Source of the DNA: Acidimicrobiales bacterium
Lineage (GTDB): Bacteria; Actinomycetota; Acidimicrobiia; Acidimicrobiales; MedAcidi-G1
DNA: 64,000 bases
Direction of reading: 5' to 3'
NCBI GenBank assembly: GCA_028823445.1
Contig: JAPKBH010000006.1
Location: forward strand, 1-64,000
The position numbers and the translations under genes were made by a program. Below the pieces are notes generated by a model, which saw only the letters and a list, made by a program, of their open reading frames with translations, was not told the DNA's origin and ran no database searches. Shown here piece after piece: positions 1 through 8,438 of this stretch (positions are counted from its first letter, which is position 1; each line of letters starts with the position of its first letter).

Positions 1-55
1 CGATCAACGCGAACCCCAGCAGCACAGCAGTCAAAAGACTTAAACGCTTCTTCAT
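1..55 (-). CDS. Secreted/lipid-anchored protein N-terminus, probable LivK-like ABC substrate-binding protein (partial)
   Basis: Only the first 18 codons lie inside the window, and the gene runs off the left edge. The reading is MKKRLSLLTAVLLGFALI: a positively charged start followed by a hydrophobic run, which is a typical signal peptide. A strong GGAGGG ribosome-binding site sits at 65-70, nine bases before the ATG. What is seen is only an exported protein. Its location next to a livHMGF cassette that lacks a binding protein makes a periplasmic amino-acid/amine-binding protein the best inference. The lipobox cysteine, if there is one, would be beyond the edge. Confidence 0.6.
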   Translation of the reverse strand, partial: MKKRLSLLTAVLLGFALI

Positions 56-195
56 ATTGGAATACCCTCCATAGTGGTTTGTACGCACACCCTTTGCTAA
101 ATTGATCTGCTTAAAAGCGAGACCCAGCTATCGCAGCAGTGTGACCATAGGCACTCTAGTTGACTTTTTTCCAAATGGAAAGCGGTAAACAACTT

Positions 196-212
196 TTCCC
201 ACAATGTGAAAA
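196..212. promoter_or_regulatory. Operator-like site, TTCCCAC-N3-GTG type
   Basis: TTCCCAC-AAT-GTGAAAA lies in the 262-base gap between the leftward livK-like gene and the rightward SDR. The core CCAC-N3-GTG matches sites in front of the dimethylglycine dehydrogenase, corrinoid and fhs operons. A second small palindrome, TTTCCAAATGGAAA, lies at 168-181. The rest of this gap (56-317) shows only the ribosome-binding sites of the two flanking genes. The binding protein is not known; the IclR regulator at about 24.4 kb is the candidate. Confidence 0.45.
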
Positions 213-317
213 ATACTGCCCATTGTTGCTTTCGCCCAACAGCGCCCCCTACTTCTCTTCTTGGACCTATCATGCGCAGAAGAACCTAACTCGCTCAATG
301 ATTAAGGACAGCACATC

Positions 318-1124
318 ATGACCTATAGCCACCAAGGAAAAGTCGTTCTGGTAACCGGCGCCGGGGCCGGCATCGGTCAAGCCATAGCCCAACGTTTTGG
401 CGAAGCAGGGGCCCACGTTGTCGTCAACGATGTAAACCAAACCACCGCCCAAAATACCGCCGACAGCATTACCGCCACCGGCGGCACTGCCCTCGCCGTT
501 GTTGCCGACGTTTCAAACAGTCAGCAGGTTGCCGACATGTTTGACCAAAGCATCGAAGCCTTTGGCACTATCAACGTTTTAGTAAACAACGCTGGCTTAA
601 TTGGTCCCATGCGCCATTTCTTCGACGCTGACGAAGACTGGTGGCGCAAAATAATAGACGTCAACCTCACCGGCCACTTTCTTTGTTCCCAAAAAGCGGC
701 CCGCATCATGGCCAAAAATGGCCACGGCGTCATCATCAACATGTCTTCCGGTGGCGCCACCCGAGCCCACCGAGCTTTTTGCGCTTACGACGCCTCAAAA
801 GGTGGCGTTGAAGCCCTCACCCGAGCTATGGCTCTCGACCTCGGACCCTACGGAATTCGCGTCTGCGCTCTCATGCCGGGCTCCATAGACACCGAAAACA
901 TGGATGAAGCCGCCCGCCGTCTTCGCGGAGAAAACATACCTTTGGGCTACCCCGGTACTCCCGACGACATGGCTGGCCCAGCCCTGTTTTTGGCTTCCGA
1001 CGACGCCGCCTACATCACCGGCGATGTACTAAAAATCGATGGCGGCATGCTCTCACAACAACGCTCAGCCACCGTAGACATTATGCCCCCTAGTGACTTT
1101 CCTAAACTTGAAGACCTGGACTAG
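318..1124 (+). CDS. SDR-family NAD(P)-dependent oxidoreductase
   Basis: This is a classical short-chain dehydrogenase of 268 residues. Visible motifs are the Rossmann TGAGAGIG loop at about residues 13-20, VNNAG around residue 90, the catalytic serine in NMSSGG, and YDASK with the active-site Tyr and Lys. The C-terminus has the usual KIDGG segment. The substrate cannot be read from the sequence. The gene stands alone on the plus strand between livF, with which it converges 17 bases away, and the livK-like gene, from which it diverges. It therefore splits a transporter cassette that is normally contiguous. A shared operator-like palindrome in its upstream region hints that it is regulated with the amine genes. 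Confidence 0.85.
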   Translation: MTYSHQGKVVLVTGAGAGIGQAIAQRFGEAGAHVVVNDVNQTTAQNTADSITATGGTALAVVADVSNSQQVADMFDQSIEAFGTINVLVNNAGLIGPMRHFFDADEDWWRKIIDVNLTGHFLCSQKAARIMAKNGHGVIINMSSGGATRAHRAFCAYDASKGGVEALTRAMALDLGPYGIRVCALMPGSIDTENMDEAARRLRGENIPLGYPGTPDDMAGPALFLASDDAAYITGDVLKIDGGMLSQQRSATVDIMPPSDFPKLEDLD

Positions 1125-1141
1125 CCAAGACTCGGCAGCCT

Positions 1142-1906
1142 TTAGGCCTCACCGAGATAAGCAGCCCGCATTTCTGGATTAGCCAGCAACGCTTCGGCAG
1201 AATCGTTCAACACCACCATGCCGGTCTGTAATACCCAGCCACGGTCAGCGATAGATAGCGCCATGTTGGCGTTTTGTTCCACCATAAAGATCGCCATACC
1301 TTCGTTGTTGATTTTCTCAATCAACTCAAAGTTTTGTTGCACCAAAGCCGGGGCCAAGCCCATTGAAGGTTCATCCATCAACAACACTTTAGGGCGAGAC
1401 ATCAAAGCGCGACCAATGGCCACCATCTGCTGTTCTCCACCAGAAAGAGTCCCCGATTTTTGCGTCAAACGCTCTTTTACCCGAGGAAAAAGATCGTAGA
1501 TATATTCGAGGTCTTCTTTAATCCCAGCTTTGTCGTTACGCAGGTAGGCCCCCAACATAAGGTTCTCCAGCACCGACAGGCGTTTAAAAAGGCGACGGTT
1601 TTCGGGGACCATGGTCACCCCGTTAGACACGCGGTAACTGATCGGCTGGTTATTCACCACTTCACCGTTAAGCACCACCTCACCAGAGGTTGGTTTCACC
1701 ATGCCCAAAAGAGCTTTTAGCGTTGTGGTTTTGCCACTGGCGTTTCCGCCCAGCAAACAAACCAACTCACCAGGATAAATTTCAAGATCTACATCTTTAA
1801 GAATATGAACAGCCCCGTAATGAGTATTTACCTTACGAAACTCTAAAAGAGCCTGCCCTTTGTCCGAAGACGAAGGGGATGCTGAGGTGTCGGTTTCTGT
1901 GCTCAT
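1142..1906 (-). CDS. livF: Branched-chain/amine ABC transporter ATP-binding protein LivF
   Basis: This is the second ATPase of a HAAT-type (hydrophobic amino acid) importer, 254 residues. Walker A reads GGNASGKTT near residue 53, where most LivF proteins have GGNGAGKTT. The signature LSGGEQQM and Walker B VLLMDEPSMGLAP are intact, so it should hydrolyse ATP at the cytoplasmic face of the LivHM permease. An N-terminal tail rich in Ser/Thr/Asp (about 15 residues) precedes the ABC domain. Its start overlaps the livG stop by four bases (ATGA), which implies translational coupling. The family imports branched-chain amino acids, urea, short amides or betaines. The carnitine/betaine genes upstream favour an amine substrate, but that is inference. 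Confidence 0.92.
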   Translation of the reverse strand: MSTETDTSASPSSSDKGQALLEFRKVNTHYGAVHILKDVDLEIYPGELVCLLGGNASGKTTTLKALLGMVKPTSGEVVLNGEVVNNQPISYRVSNGVTMVPENRRLFKRLSVLENLMLGAYLRNDKAGIKEDLEYIYDLFPRVKERLTQKSGTLSGGEQQMVAIGRALMSRPKVLLMDEPSMGLAPALVQQNFELIEKINNEGMAIFMVEQNANMALSIADRGWVLQTGMVVLNDSAEALLANPEMRAAYLGEA

Positions 1907-2691
1907 GATTTATTCTCCACAGGGCGGCCGAGATACGCCTCGACCACATCGGGGTTAATGGATACTTCGTCATAACTTCCTTGGGCAATTGGCACCCCAT
2001 GATCAAGAACAACCACTCGGTCAGAAACATCACGCACCACCCGCATGTCGTGTTCAATCATGACAATGGTGAAACCCCACTCAGAGCGCAACTGCCCAAT
2101 GAGTTCCGTTAGTTCTGCTGTTTCTTTGGGGTTCATCCCCGCTACTGGCTCATCCAAAAGCATCAAACGAGGGCGAGTAGCCATCGCACGAGCAATTTCC
2201 AGACGACGACGGTTGGCGTAAGACAACACAAAAGCAGGCTGATCAAGCCGATAGCCGACAAGGCGCGAGCCAAAGAAACTCAAAATCTCTTTAGCGTTCT
2301 CGCGAATCTCTTCTTCTTCTTTTTTGAAGGCCTTGGTTTGGAACAATGCCCCAATCACGTTTTGCGAGGTGCGGCAATGCTGAGCCACCATGACATTTTC
2401 CATAATGGTCATGTTGGGGAAAAGTCGCACATTTTGGAAAGTACGAGCAATGCCCAAGGCTGTCACCTGGTTGGGGTCAAGGCCTCGAATTGACTCATCT
2501 TCAAACAAAATGTCGCCCGACGTGGGTTCCACCAAACCAGAAATCGTATTAAAGAAGGTCGTCTTGCCCGCCCCGTTGGGCCCAATGACGCTGACTATTT
2601 CCCCTTCATCGATATGAAAGTTCAATCCAGACAATGCATTCAGGCCACCAAAGGTCACCTGAAGGTCTTTAATTTCAAGTAAGTGGCTCAT
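1903..2691 (-). CDS. livG: Branched-chain/amine ABC transporter ATP-binding protein LivG
   Basis: This is the first ATPase of the HAAT importer, 262 residues. It has Walker A GPNGAGKTT near residue 37, the Q-loop region RTFQNVRLF, Walker B LMLLDEPVAGMNP and the switch histidine in MIEHDMRVV. The ABC signature is unusual: LSYANRRRLEIARA replaces the normal LSYGQQRRLEIARA, so the signature glycine and glutamine are both lost. The C-terminal LivG extension (AYLG) is present. It overlaps livF and livM by four bases on either side. Paired with LivF, which keeps an intact signature, the transporter could have one degenerate ATP site; this is an inference from the motif alone. Confidence 0.92.
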   Translation of the reverse strand: MSHLLEIKDLQVTFGGLNALSGLNFHIDEGEIVSVIGPNGAGKTTFFNTISGLVEPTSGDILFEDESIRGLDPNQVTALGIARTFQNVRLFPNMTIMENVMVAQHCRTSQNVIGALFQTKAFKKEEEEIRENAKEILSFFGSRLVGYRLDQPAFVLSYANRRRLEIARAMATRPRLMLLDEPVAGMNPKETAELTELIGQLRSEWGFTIVMIEHDMRVVRDVSDRVVVLDHGVPIAQGSYDEVSINPDVVEAYLGRPVENKS

Positions 2692-4502
2692 ACAGATGCC
2701 CCCTCTCCCTCGGCCGACGCAGTCTGTTCATCAGAACCATCGGCTTCATCGTCACCCTTAAACCATGCGTCCTGCAAGAACTCGTCTTGGTGAAGTTCCT
2801 GGCTTCGTCGAGCACTCGGCACCAAACCTTCTGGGCGCTTCAACATCATGAAGACCAGCAAAGCCCCGTAGATAAGAAGTTTCAACTGGCCGAACTCTTG
2901 CAACAACCCCGGCTGCCGTGGCCCACCAAGTACTCCGATGAGCACGAACGAACCGACAATCACCCCGGGAATCGAACCCATGCCGCCCACGATCACCACC
3001 ACCAAAATGATGATGGAAACGAGGATCATGAAACTGTTGGGGAAAACTGAACCAACCCGGGCCACCATGATTGAACCAGCGAAGGAAGCCAAAACCGCTC
3101 CCACCACAAAAGCCATGAGCTTTGAGTTCACCGTGTTGATCCCCATGGCCTCGGCCACCTGTTCGTCTTCGCGGATGGCCATCCAGGAACGGCCCAACCG
3201 GGAAGCCTGCAGGCGCCACGAAATATAGATAGCTAAGGCACTAAACGCCAGAACCAGGTAGAAGACGCCCTTGGGGTCGGTTCCCGAAATAGTAAGGAAA
3301 CCCAACTCCACGCCAGGCACGTTGACGATCCCCTGCGCCCCACCAAAATAGGGTTTCAGGAAATCGGACATGAAAAGCAAGCGGATGATCTCACCAAAGC
3401 CCAACGTCACGATGGCTAAATAATCACCGCGCATGCGAATAACCGGTGCACCGATAGCCAAACCAGCGATGCCAGCGAGAACCACCGAGACCAGCAATGC
3501 CGGAACAAAGCCAATTTCTGGAGCAAACCAAGGTGACTGTGGCGAGGTAAGCACCGCCGTGGAGTAGCCGCCAACGGCGAAGAAAGCCACATAGCCAAGA
3601 TCCAAAATACCTGCTAAACCAACCACGATATTAAGCCCCAAAGCAAGGAGGAGAAAAATGCCAACATTGGCCAACAAGGAGTTGACATAACCGCCAGCGA
3701 ACATAGGCAGTATTATCACCACGGCAGCTGTACCAGCGAAAAGAACGACAGACCATTTTTTGCGTGCTGGGCCTTCAAGGGCAAAGAAATTCGCTTTAGC
3801 TTTTTTAACTTTGCCTTGGGCGAGCACAGAAACCGCAGCCATCACTATGGCGACAATAATCGCTGACTTATTGGTCAACCCTCCCCGCTTGGCGTAAATC
3901 AAATCCACCAACCATTCCAAACGGAATCCTTCAGAAAGGTCGTCAATGGCGTCTTCTAAAATCGCAATAGAAATCATGCCCAGAATCGCTGAAGAAACAA
4001 TGCGCCGCAACAACGGGGTAAGCACATGAAGCGATGCGCCGGCCATGCCTAAAAATGCGCTGGCCGCCATCCACCCCAAAATACCGGTGCCTATACCTCG
4101 GCCTGTGGTCAGCAAGTCAAGGAGTGGCGGACCCCAGTTCACCAACGGGTCGGTGATATCGAAGTTGTTCATACCCAAAATGAGCAGAACCAAACCGAAG
4201 CTGCCTGTCAGGCCAGTAAACAACCCAGTCAACACGTCACGCATGCCCGGGCGAGAAACTTCCATGCCTTCAAGCGCAATATGGGTTGAAGCCACAAACC
4301 CAAACATCACAGGAATCCAGAACAAAGAGACGTAACCCAGGCTCAAGGTTGGGTTAATAATTAATCGTAGATCCAGTTTTGCTGGCATGCCTACCAACGA
4401 AATAAAGACCAACGTAATGGCACAAATAGCGCCCCAACGAAATATGTTTCGCCAGTCTTGGTCCAACACTTTAGCGGCGGGAGCCATCTTAATTTCCGTC
4501 AT
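2688..4502 (-). CDS. livM: Branched-chain/amine ABC transporter permease LivM with long N-terminal membrane extension
   Basis: At 604 residues the protein is far longer than a usual LivM (about 300-420). The C-terminal half, from about residue 280, is the LivM fold, with GLNIVVGLAGILDLGY, VIRMRGDYLAIVTLGFGEI and GGMGSIPGVIVGS. The first 280 residues contain several additional hydrophobic segments (for example around 20-40, 55-75, 95-115, 140-165, 210-230) and two charged cytoplasmic stretches. A charged Asp/Glu-rich tail closes the protein. It is translationally coupled to livH and livG by four-base overlaps. The role of the extra N-terminal half is not evident from sequence; it might be an accessory membrane domain. 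Confidence 0.9.
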   Translation of the reverse strand: MTEIKMAPAAKVLDQDWRNIFRWGAICAITLVFISLVGMPAKLDLRLIINPTLSLGYVSLFWIPVMFGFVASTHIALEGMEVSRPGMRDVLTGLFTGLTGSFGLVLLILGMNNFDITDPLVNWGPPLLDLLTTGRGIGTGILGWMAASAFLGMAGASLHVLTPLLRRIVSSAILGMISIAILEDAIDDLSEGFRLEWLVDLIYAKRGGLTNKSAIIVAIVMAAVSVLAQGKVKKAKANFFALEGPARKKWSVVLFAGTAAVVIILPMFAGGYVNSLLANVGIFLLLALGLNIVVGLAGILDLGYVAFFAVGGYSTAVLTSPQSPWFAPEIGFVPALLVSVVLAGIAGLAIGAPVIRMRGDYLAIVTLGFGEIIRLLFMSDFLKPYFGGAQGIVNVPGVELGFLTISGTDPKGVFYLVLAFSALAIYISWRLQASRLGRSWMAIREDEQVAEAMGINTVNSKLMAFVVGAVLASFAGSIMVARVGSVFPNSFMILVSIIILVVVIVGGMGSIPGVIVGSFVLIGVLGGPRQPGLLQEFGQLKLLIYGALLVFMMLKRPEGLVPSARRSQELHQDEFLQDAWFKGDDEADGSDEQTASAEGEGASV

Positions 4503-5626
4503 GGTCGGTCCTCCGATGAAAGCTGCTCTCCGAAGAGCCCAGAAGGCTTAAACAAAAGCACCATCACCAATACGGTGAAAGCCACGGCGTCCTTTAACTG
4601 TGTCACCCCGGGAACCCCCAAAGGTTCAAGAATCATCATCGGGGCAATCGACTCTGCGGAACCCAAGGCGATTCCACCGGTCATGGCCCCTCCAAGGTTG
4701 CCGATACCCCCCACCACTGCAGCGGTGAAGGCCTTAATACCAGGCAAGAATCCGGTCATGGGGTGTACCGCCCGGAACAACAGGCCAAACATGATACCCG
4801 CTACGCCCGCCATGGCTCCACCTACCCCGAAGGTAGTCACGATGATGCGGTTTACGTTAATGCCCATAAGTGAAGCGATTTCTTTGTCTTCGGCCACCGC
4901 CCGCATGGCTTTGCCGGTTTTGGTGCGTTCCACCAAATACCAAAGACCCGCCATAGAAACCATGGTCACCGCCAACACCATTAGTTTGGTGCCAGAAATT
5001 TCAAAAGTAATAATTGAATACTGCTTCGACAACCACTCAGGAAGTTGCGGGTAACTCCGAGTAGATGGGCCGAAGAAGCCCAACACGGCGTTTTGCAAGA
5101 AGAACGACACCCCGATTGAAGTAATCAGGGGAATCAAGCGAGGCGAGTTACGCAACGGCCGGTAAGCAATGCGCTCCATCAAAATGGCCGTAGCGGTAGC
5201 TACCGTCGTGGCCAGCACCAACACAATGACCAAGCAAAGCAAAAAGTTGCTTTCCCACATGCCGTTAGCAGCGAACTTGTGTGAAGCGATATAGCCGGTA
5301 TAAACACTCACCATGAAGACTTCGCCGTGAGCGAAGTTAATAAACCCTAAAACGCCGTAAACCATGGAGTAGCCCAGCGCAATCAAACCATAAAGCACAC
5401 CCTGAGAGAGTCCCGAGATAACCAAACCTTTGAACTGGTCGGCGGTAAGCGCTCGAGCGCCTGGGTTACGCCACTGCGCAAAAGCATTAGAAGGGTCTAT
5501 TTGTTGAGCGATAAACGCCACTACCCCGATAACCACCAAACTCACTAACAAGGTTTTGATGACCATCAAAAAGCGGTCAACCAATGAAACCCGACTTATC
5601 GACTTTCGTTCCTGAACAGCAGTCAC
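4499..5626 (-). CDS. livH: Branched-chain/amine ABC transporter permease LivH
   Basis: This is a membrane permease of 375 residues. The LivH hallmarks are GLSQGVLYGLIALGYSMVYGVLGFINFAHGE near residue 75 and the loop MRAVAEDKEIASLMGINVNRI. An N-terminal extension of about 70 residues carries one extra hydrophobic segment (LLVSLVVIGVVAFIA). The start is GTG at 5624-5626, preceded by GGAGGG 11 bases upstream. It is the first gene of the livHMGF unit but lies downstream of the formate dehydrogenase genes on the same strand. The intervening 161 bases hold a potentially structured leader, so expression may be read-through, leader-controlled, or both. Confidence 0.9.
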   Translation of the reverse strand: MTAVQERKSISRVSLVDRFLMVIKTLLVSLVVIGVVAFIAQQIDPSNAFAQWRNPGARALTADQFKGLVISGLSQGVLYGLIALGYSMVYGVLGFINFAHGEVFMVSVYTGYIASHKFAANGMWESNFLLCLVIVLVLATTVATATAILMERIAYRPLRNSPRLIPLITSIGVSFFLQNAVLGFFGPSTRSYPQLPEWLSKQYSIITFEISGTKLMVLAVTMVSMAGLWYLVERTKTGKAMRAVAEDKEIASLMGINVNRIIVTTFGVGGAMAGVAGIMFGLLFRAVHPMTGFLPGIKAFTAAVVGGIGNLGGAMTGGIALGSAESIAPMMILEPLGVPGVTQLKDAVAFTVLVMVLLFKPSGLFGEQLSSEDRP

Positions 5627-5645
5627 TGTTTTATTACCCTCCGGC

Positions 5646-5750
5646 TACCCGATAGATGTACCGAACTTCTTTGTTCGGACCATTGAACCCGTCCTCTTTT
5701 GCTCAACTACTCGCCATCAAGCAATGTGACCCACGGCACCCTATCGGGTA
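5646..5750 (-). ncRNA. Candidate structured 5' leader RNA of livHMGF
   Basis: Read on the minus strand, TACCCGATAG (5750-5741) is perfectly complementary to CTATCGGGTA (5655-5646), closing a 105-base domain whose 3' strand ends three bases before the livH ribosome-binding site GGAGGG. Inside are a CCGAAC/GTTCGG hairpin with a six-base loop (5679-5662) and a TTGCTT/GAGCAA helix, giving a multi-branched shape like a cis-regulatory RNA. I do not recognise a known riboswitch class. Chance pairing is possible; no homologues could be aligned here. Confidence 0.35.
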
Positions 5751-5787
5751 AAGCAACAGCCCCACGGTAATTTCCGCAAAGTTTCGC

Positions 5788-6651
5788 TCATGGTTGAGCA
5801 TGCTGCCAACCGAAACGACCTTTGATGCAAAGGTGACCCGAAGTAACCGAGTGATCAGCCGGCGAGGTGACCTTAACAATACGGTCATCTTGCACATGGA
5901 GTTCCAAATTGCAGCCCACTCCACAGAAAGAACACACCGTGGTGGTTACCTCTTGAGACGCTTGATCCCAGGTGCCTTCTTGGCGCATGTCGTGTTCAGT
6001 TTTGAACACCAAAGCGCCGGTGGGGCAAACCCCAATACAGTTTCCGCAATAGACACATGCCGAATCAGGCAGTGTTTTATCGAACTCTGTGGAAATATGC
6101 GCATCAAAACCACGGCCTGCCGTAGCTATGGCAAAGGTTTGTTGGGCGTCATCTCCGCAGGCTTCCACGCACTTGTAACACAAAATGCATCGCTCGTAAT
6201 CTCGAACATAAAGGTCATCTTCTACCTTTACCGGTTGAGCCACCGTGGCTCTTTCCCCAACCGGACCCATGCGGTCCGGGTCGGCGCCGTAATGCTCCAT
6301 CCAGGCCAAGACTTCAGGTTCAGAGCGGTCCATTTCTACCGATGAAGCCAAAAGCTCATAAACCATGCGGCGACTGGTACGCACCCGTTCACTATCGGTC
6401 GCCACCACCATGTTTTCTTCTACCGGACGCGAACACGATGGCACCAAAATACGCGAACCTTCCACTTCAACTACGCACACCCGACACACGTTGACTGGCG
6501 TCAAGTTGGCTGCCCAACACAACGTTGGGGTATCGATTCCTTCTTTAGTGCAAGCATCCAAAATAGTTGAACCCTCCGGAACCCGTACCTCTTGCCCATC
6601 GATAGTGCACGACACCAAGGGTCGTGGCGCATTTACTGGTGTTTCGTTCAT
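5788..6651 (-). CDS. Formate dehydrogenase iron-sulfur protein: detached N-terminal region of FdhA
   Basis: This 287-residue protein has three parts. First is a plant-type [2Fe-2S] ferredoxin domain (Cys45, 56, 59, 73). Next are two 4Fe-4S motifs (CILCYKCVEAC near residue 155 and CVYCGNCIGVC near 200). Last is the Mo-proximal [4Fe-4S] domain CSFCGVGC with GHLCIKGRFGW, after which it stops within five residues. In ordinary NAD-dependent FdhA these parts are the N-terminus of the catalytic chain. Here the rest of that chain is the selenoprotein gene two genes upstream, and the two pieces join at exactly the domain boundary. The start overlaps the FdhB stop by four bases. Its likely role is electron transfer from the Mo site to the FdhB clusters. 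Confidence 0.88.
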   Translation of the reverse strand: MNETPVNAPRPLVSCTIDGQEVRVPEGSTILDACTKEGIDTPTLCWAANLTPVNVCRVCVVEVEGSRILVPSCSRPVEENMVVATDSERVRTSRRMVYELLASSVEMDRSEPEVLAWMEHYGADPDRMGPVGERATVAQPVKVEDDLYVRDYERCILCYKCVEACGDDAQQTFAIATAGRGFDAHISTEFDKTLPDSACVYCGNCIGVCPTGALVFKTEHDMRQEGTWDQASQEVTTTVCSFCGVGCNLELHVQDDRIVKVTSPADHSVTSGHLCIKGRFGWQHAQP

Positions 6652-8438
6652 TGAGTTACCTCCAACAAGCCCAAGGCCATGGCTGAGCGCACGGCCGACG
6701 CAGCGGCCTGGCCGAGACCACAGATAGACGCATCTTTCATTACCATTTCAAGGTCGCCAAATAACGCCTCATCGGTGGGCAGGGCTTTGCCTTTACCCAA
6801 GCGAACCAACACCTCTTCTTGGCGCACCGTCCCAACCCGGCAAGGCACACATTGGCCACAAGACTCATCACGAAAGAACTGAGCAATGCGTCGCACCGTG
6901 TCTACCAAGTCGTCTTGGGCCGTAAAGACCATGACTACCCCGGAGCCCAAAGAAACCCCGGCGGCTCGGGTGTCTTCCAAGGTAAGGGGTAAGTCCAATT
7001 GCTCAGGGCCCACAAAACTGCCGGCCGCTCCCCCCAACAAGACCGCCCGGATGCTGGCCTCGTCGGCCACCCCACCGGCGGCCTCAATGACCTGACGCAA
7101 GGTCACCCCAAACTCGTGTTCATACGTGCCGGGGTTTGCCACCCGGCCACTTAGGCAAAACAAGCGGGTACCCGGAGAACCTTGGGTGCCCGAAGCGGCA
7201 TAATCCGCCCCACCAAGGCGCACGATAGGTAACACGTTGAGCAGGGTCTCTACGTTGTTGATTGCTGTTGGTTCGCCAAACAAGCCGTGAGTAGTAGGAA
7301 ACGGTGGCTTGTTGCGCGGCTCACCCCGGAACCCTTCAATGGAATTAAACAATGCCGTTTCTTCACCACAGATATAGGCCCCTGCACCAAGACGCAGCGT
7401 TACCGTAAATTTGTGGCCAGAACCTGCCACATCATCACCTAAAAGCCCAGCAGTATTAGCTTGGTTAATGGCTCCTTGTAGGCGTTGTGCCGCCACTGGG
7501 TACTCGCCCCGTAAATAAATCCACCCTTGTTCGGCGCCCATTGACACGCCAGCAATAGTCATCGCTTCGAGCAAGGCAAACGGGTCACCCTCCATGACCG
7601 TGCGGTCCTTGAAGGTTCCAGGTTCTGATTCATCGGCGTTACACACCACATGTCGCGGGCGACCCTGCTGGTCGGCTACGGCTCGCCATTTTATCCCGGT
7701 CGGAAAAGCCGCTCCGCCGCGCCCTGAAAGCCCGGCGGTAGTTATTTCTTCAATAACCCGATCGCCACCAAGTTCTAAGGCTGTGGTGAGCGCTCGGTAG
7801 CCGCCGTGCTCTCGGTAACTCTCAAGAGACTGCGGGTCCACCAACCCAATACGACCCAGCAGTGGCAAACCCTCTTGACCTTGCTGAGGAAGGATCACCG
7901 AAGCGGCGGACTCTTGAGCGCCCAACGCTGCTTCTACGTTTTGCTTAGTGGCTGCCACCACAGAGAGGTCTTGTTGCCCGATGCGTTGCACCAACACTGC
8001 CGGGCCTCGTTCACATTGGCCCAAGCATGGGCTTGCTTTTACCTGGTGGCCGCCCGCCGCAAGGTCATCCATAAGCTCGGTGGCGCCAAATAACCGGCAA
8101 GCCACGTCATCGCATACATGGATCAGATCATTGTCTTCTGGGCTCTCTTGGCCCAACAAATGGTAAAAAGTAGCCACCCCGTACGCCTCAGCCGGCGGCA
8201 CTTCAAGCATCCGGCAGACATAGTCAAGCCCCCCAGGGCTCACCCACCCAGCAGCATTTTGCAAGGCATGCAGAGCGGGCAACAACAAGGTGCGGTGCTG
8301 GTCAGCCCGTTGACGGCCGCCCACCACGTAGCGCTCATCAAGATGCAAGGTGGCCGGACCCATTAAGGCCACCACCTCATCGACCGCTTGCTTTTCAGCG
8401 TCCGTCGGAGTCTCGGTACTAAAACGAAGGTCAGGCAT
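6648..8438 (-). CDS. fdhB: NAD-linked formate dehydrogenase beta subunit (NuoE-NuoF fusion)
   Basis: This 596-residue diaphorase subunit passes electrons from the formate dehydrogenase to NAD+. The N-terminal NuoE-like thioredoxin-fold [2Fe-2S] domain has Cys109, 114, 138 and 142 (C-x4-C and C-x3-C). From about residue 200 follows the NuoF-like FMN/NADH domain, with GLSGRGGAAFPTG, CGEETALFNSIEG and RNKPPFP. A C-terminal [4Fe-4S] motif reads ESCGQCVPCRVG. I chose the ATG at 8438 (GGAG seven bases upstream, eight-base overlap with the catalytic gene) over a TTG 15 bases earlier. It sits between the catalytic gene and the detached iron-sulfur gene of the same enzyme. Confidence 0.9.
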   Translation of the reverse strand: MPDLRFSTETPTDAEKQAVDEVVALMGPATLHLDERYVVGGRQRADQHRTLLLPALHALQNAAGWVSPGGLDYVCRMLEVPPAEAYGVATFYHLLGQESPEDNDLIHVCDDVACRLFGATELMDDLAAGGHQVKASPCLGQCERGPAVLVQRIGQQDLSVVAATKQNVEAALGAQESAASVILPQQGQEGLPLLGRIGLVDPQSLESYREHGGYRALTTALELGGDRVIEEITTAGLSGRGGAAFPTGIKWRAVADQQGRPRHVVCNADESEPGTFKDRTVMEGDPFALLEAMTIAGVSMGAEQGWIYLRGEYPVAAQRLQGAINQANTAGLLGDDVAGSGHKFTVTLRLGAGAYICGEETALFNSIEGFRGEPRNKPPFPTTHGLFGEPTAINNVETLLNVLPIVRLGGADYAASGTQGSPGTRLFCLSGRVANPGTYEHEFGVTLRQVIEAAGGVADEASIRAVLLGGAAGSFVGPEQLDLPLTLEDTRAAGVSLGSGVVMVFTAQDDLVDTVRRIAQFFRDESCGQCVPCRVGTVRQEEVLVRLGKGKALPTDEALFGDLEMVMKDASICGLGQAAASAVRSAMALGLLEVTQ

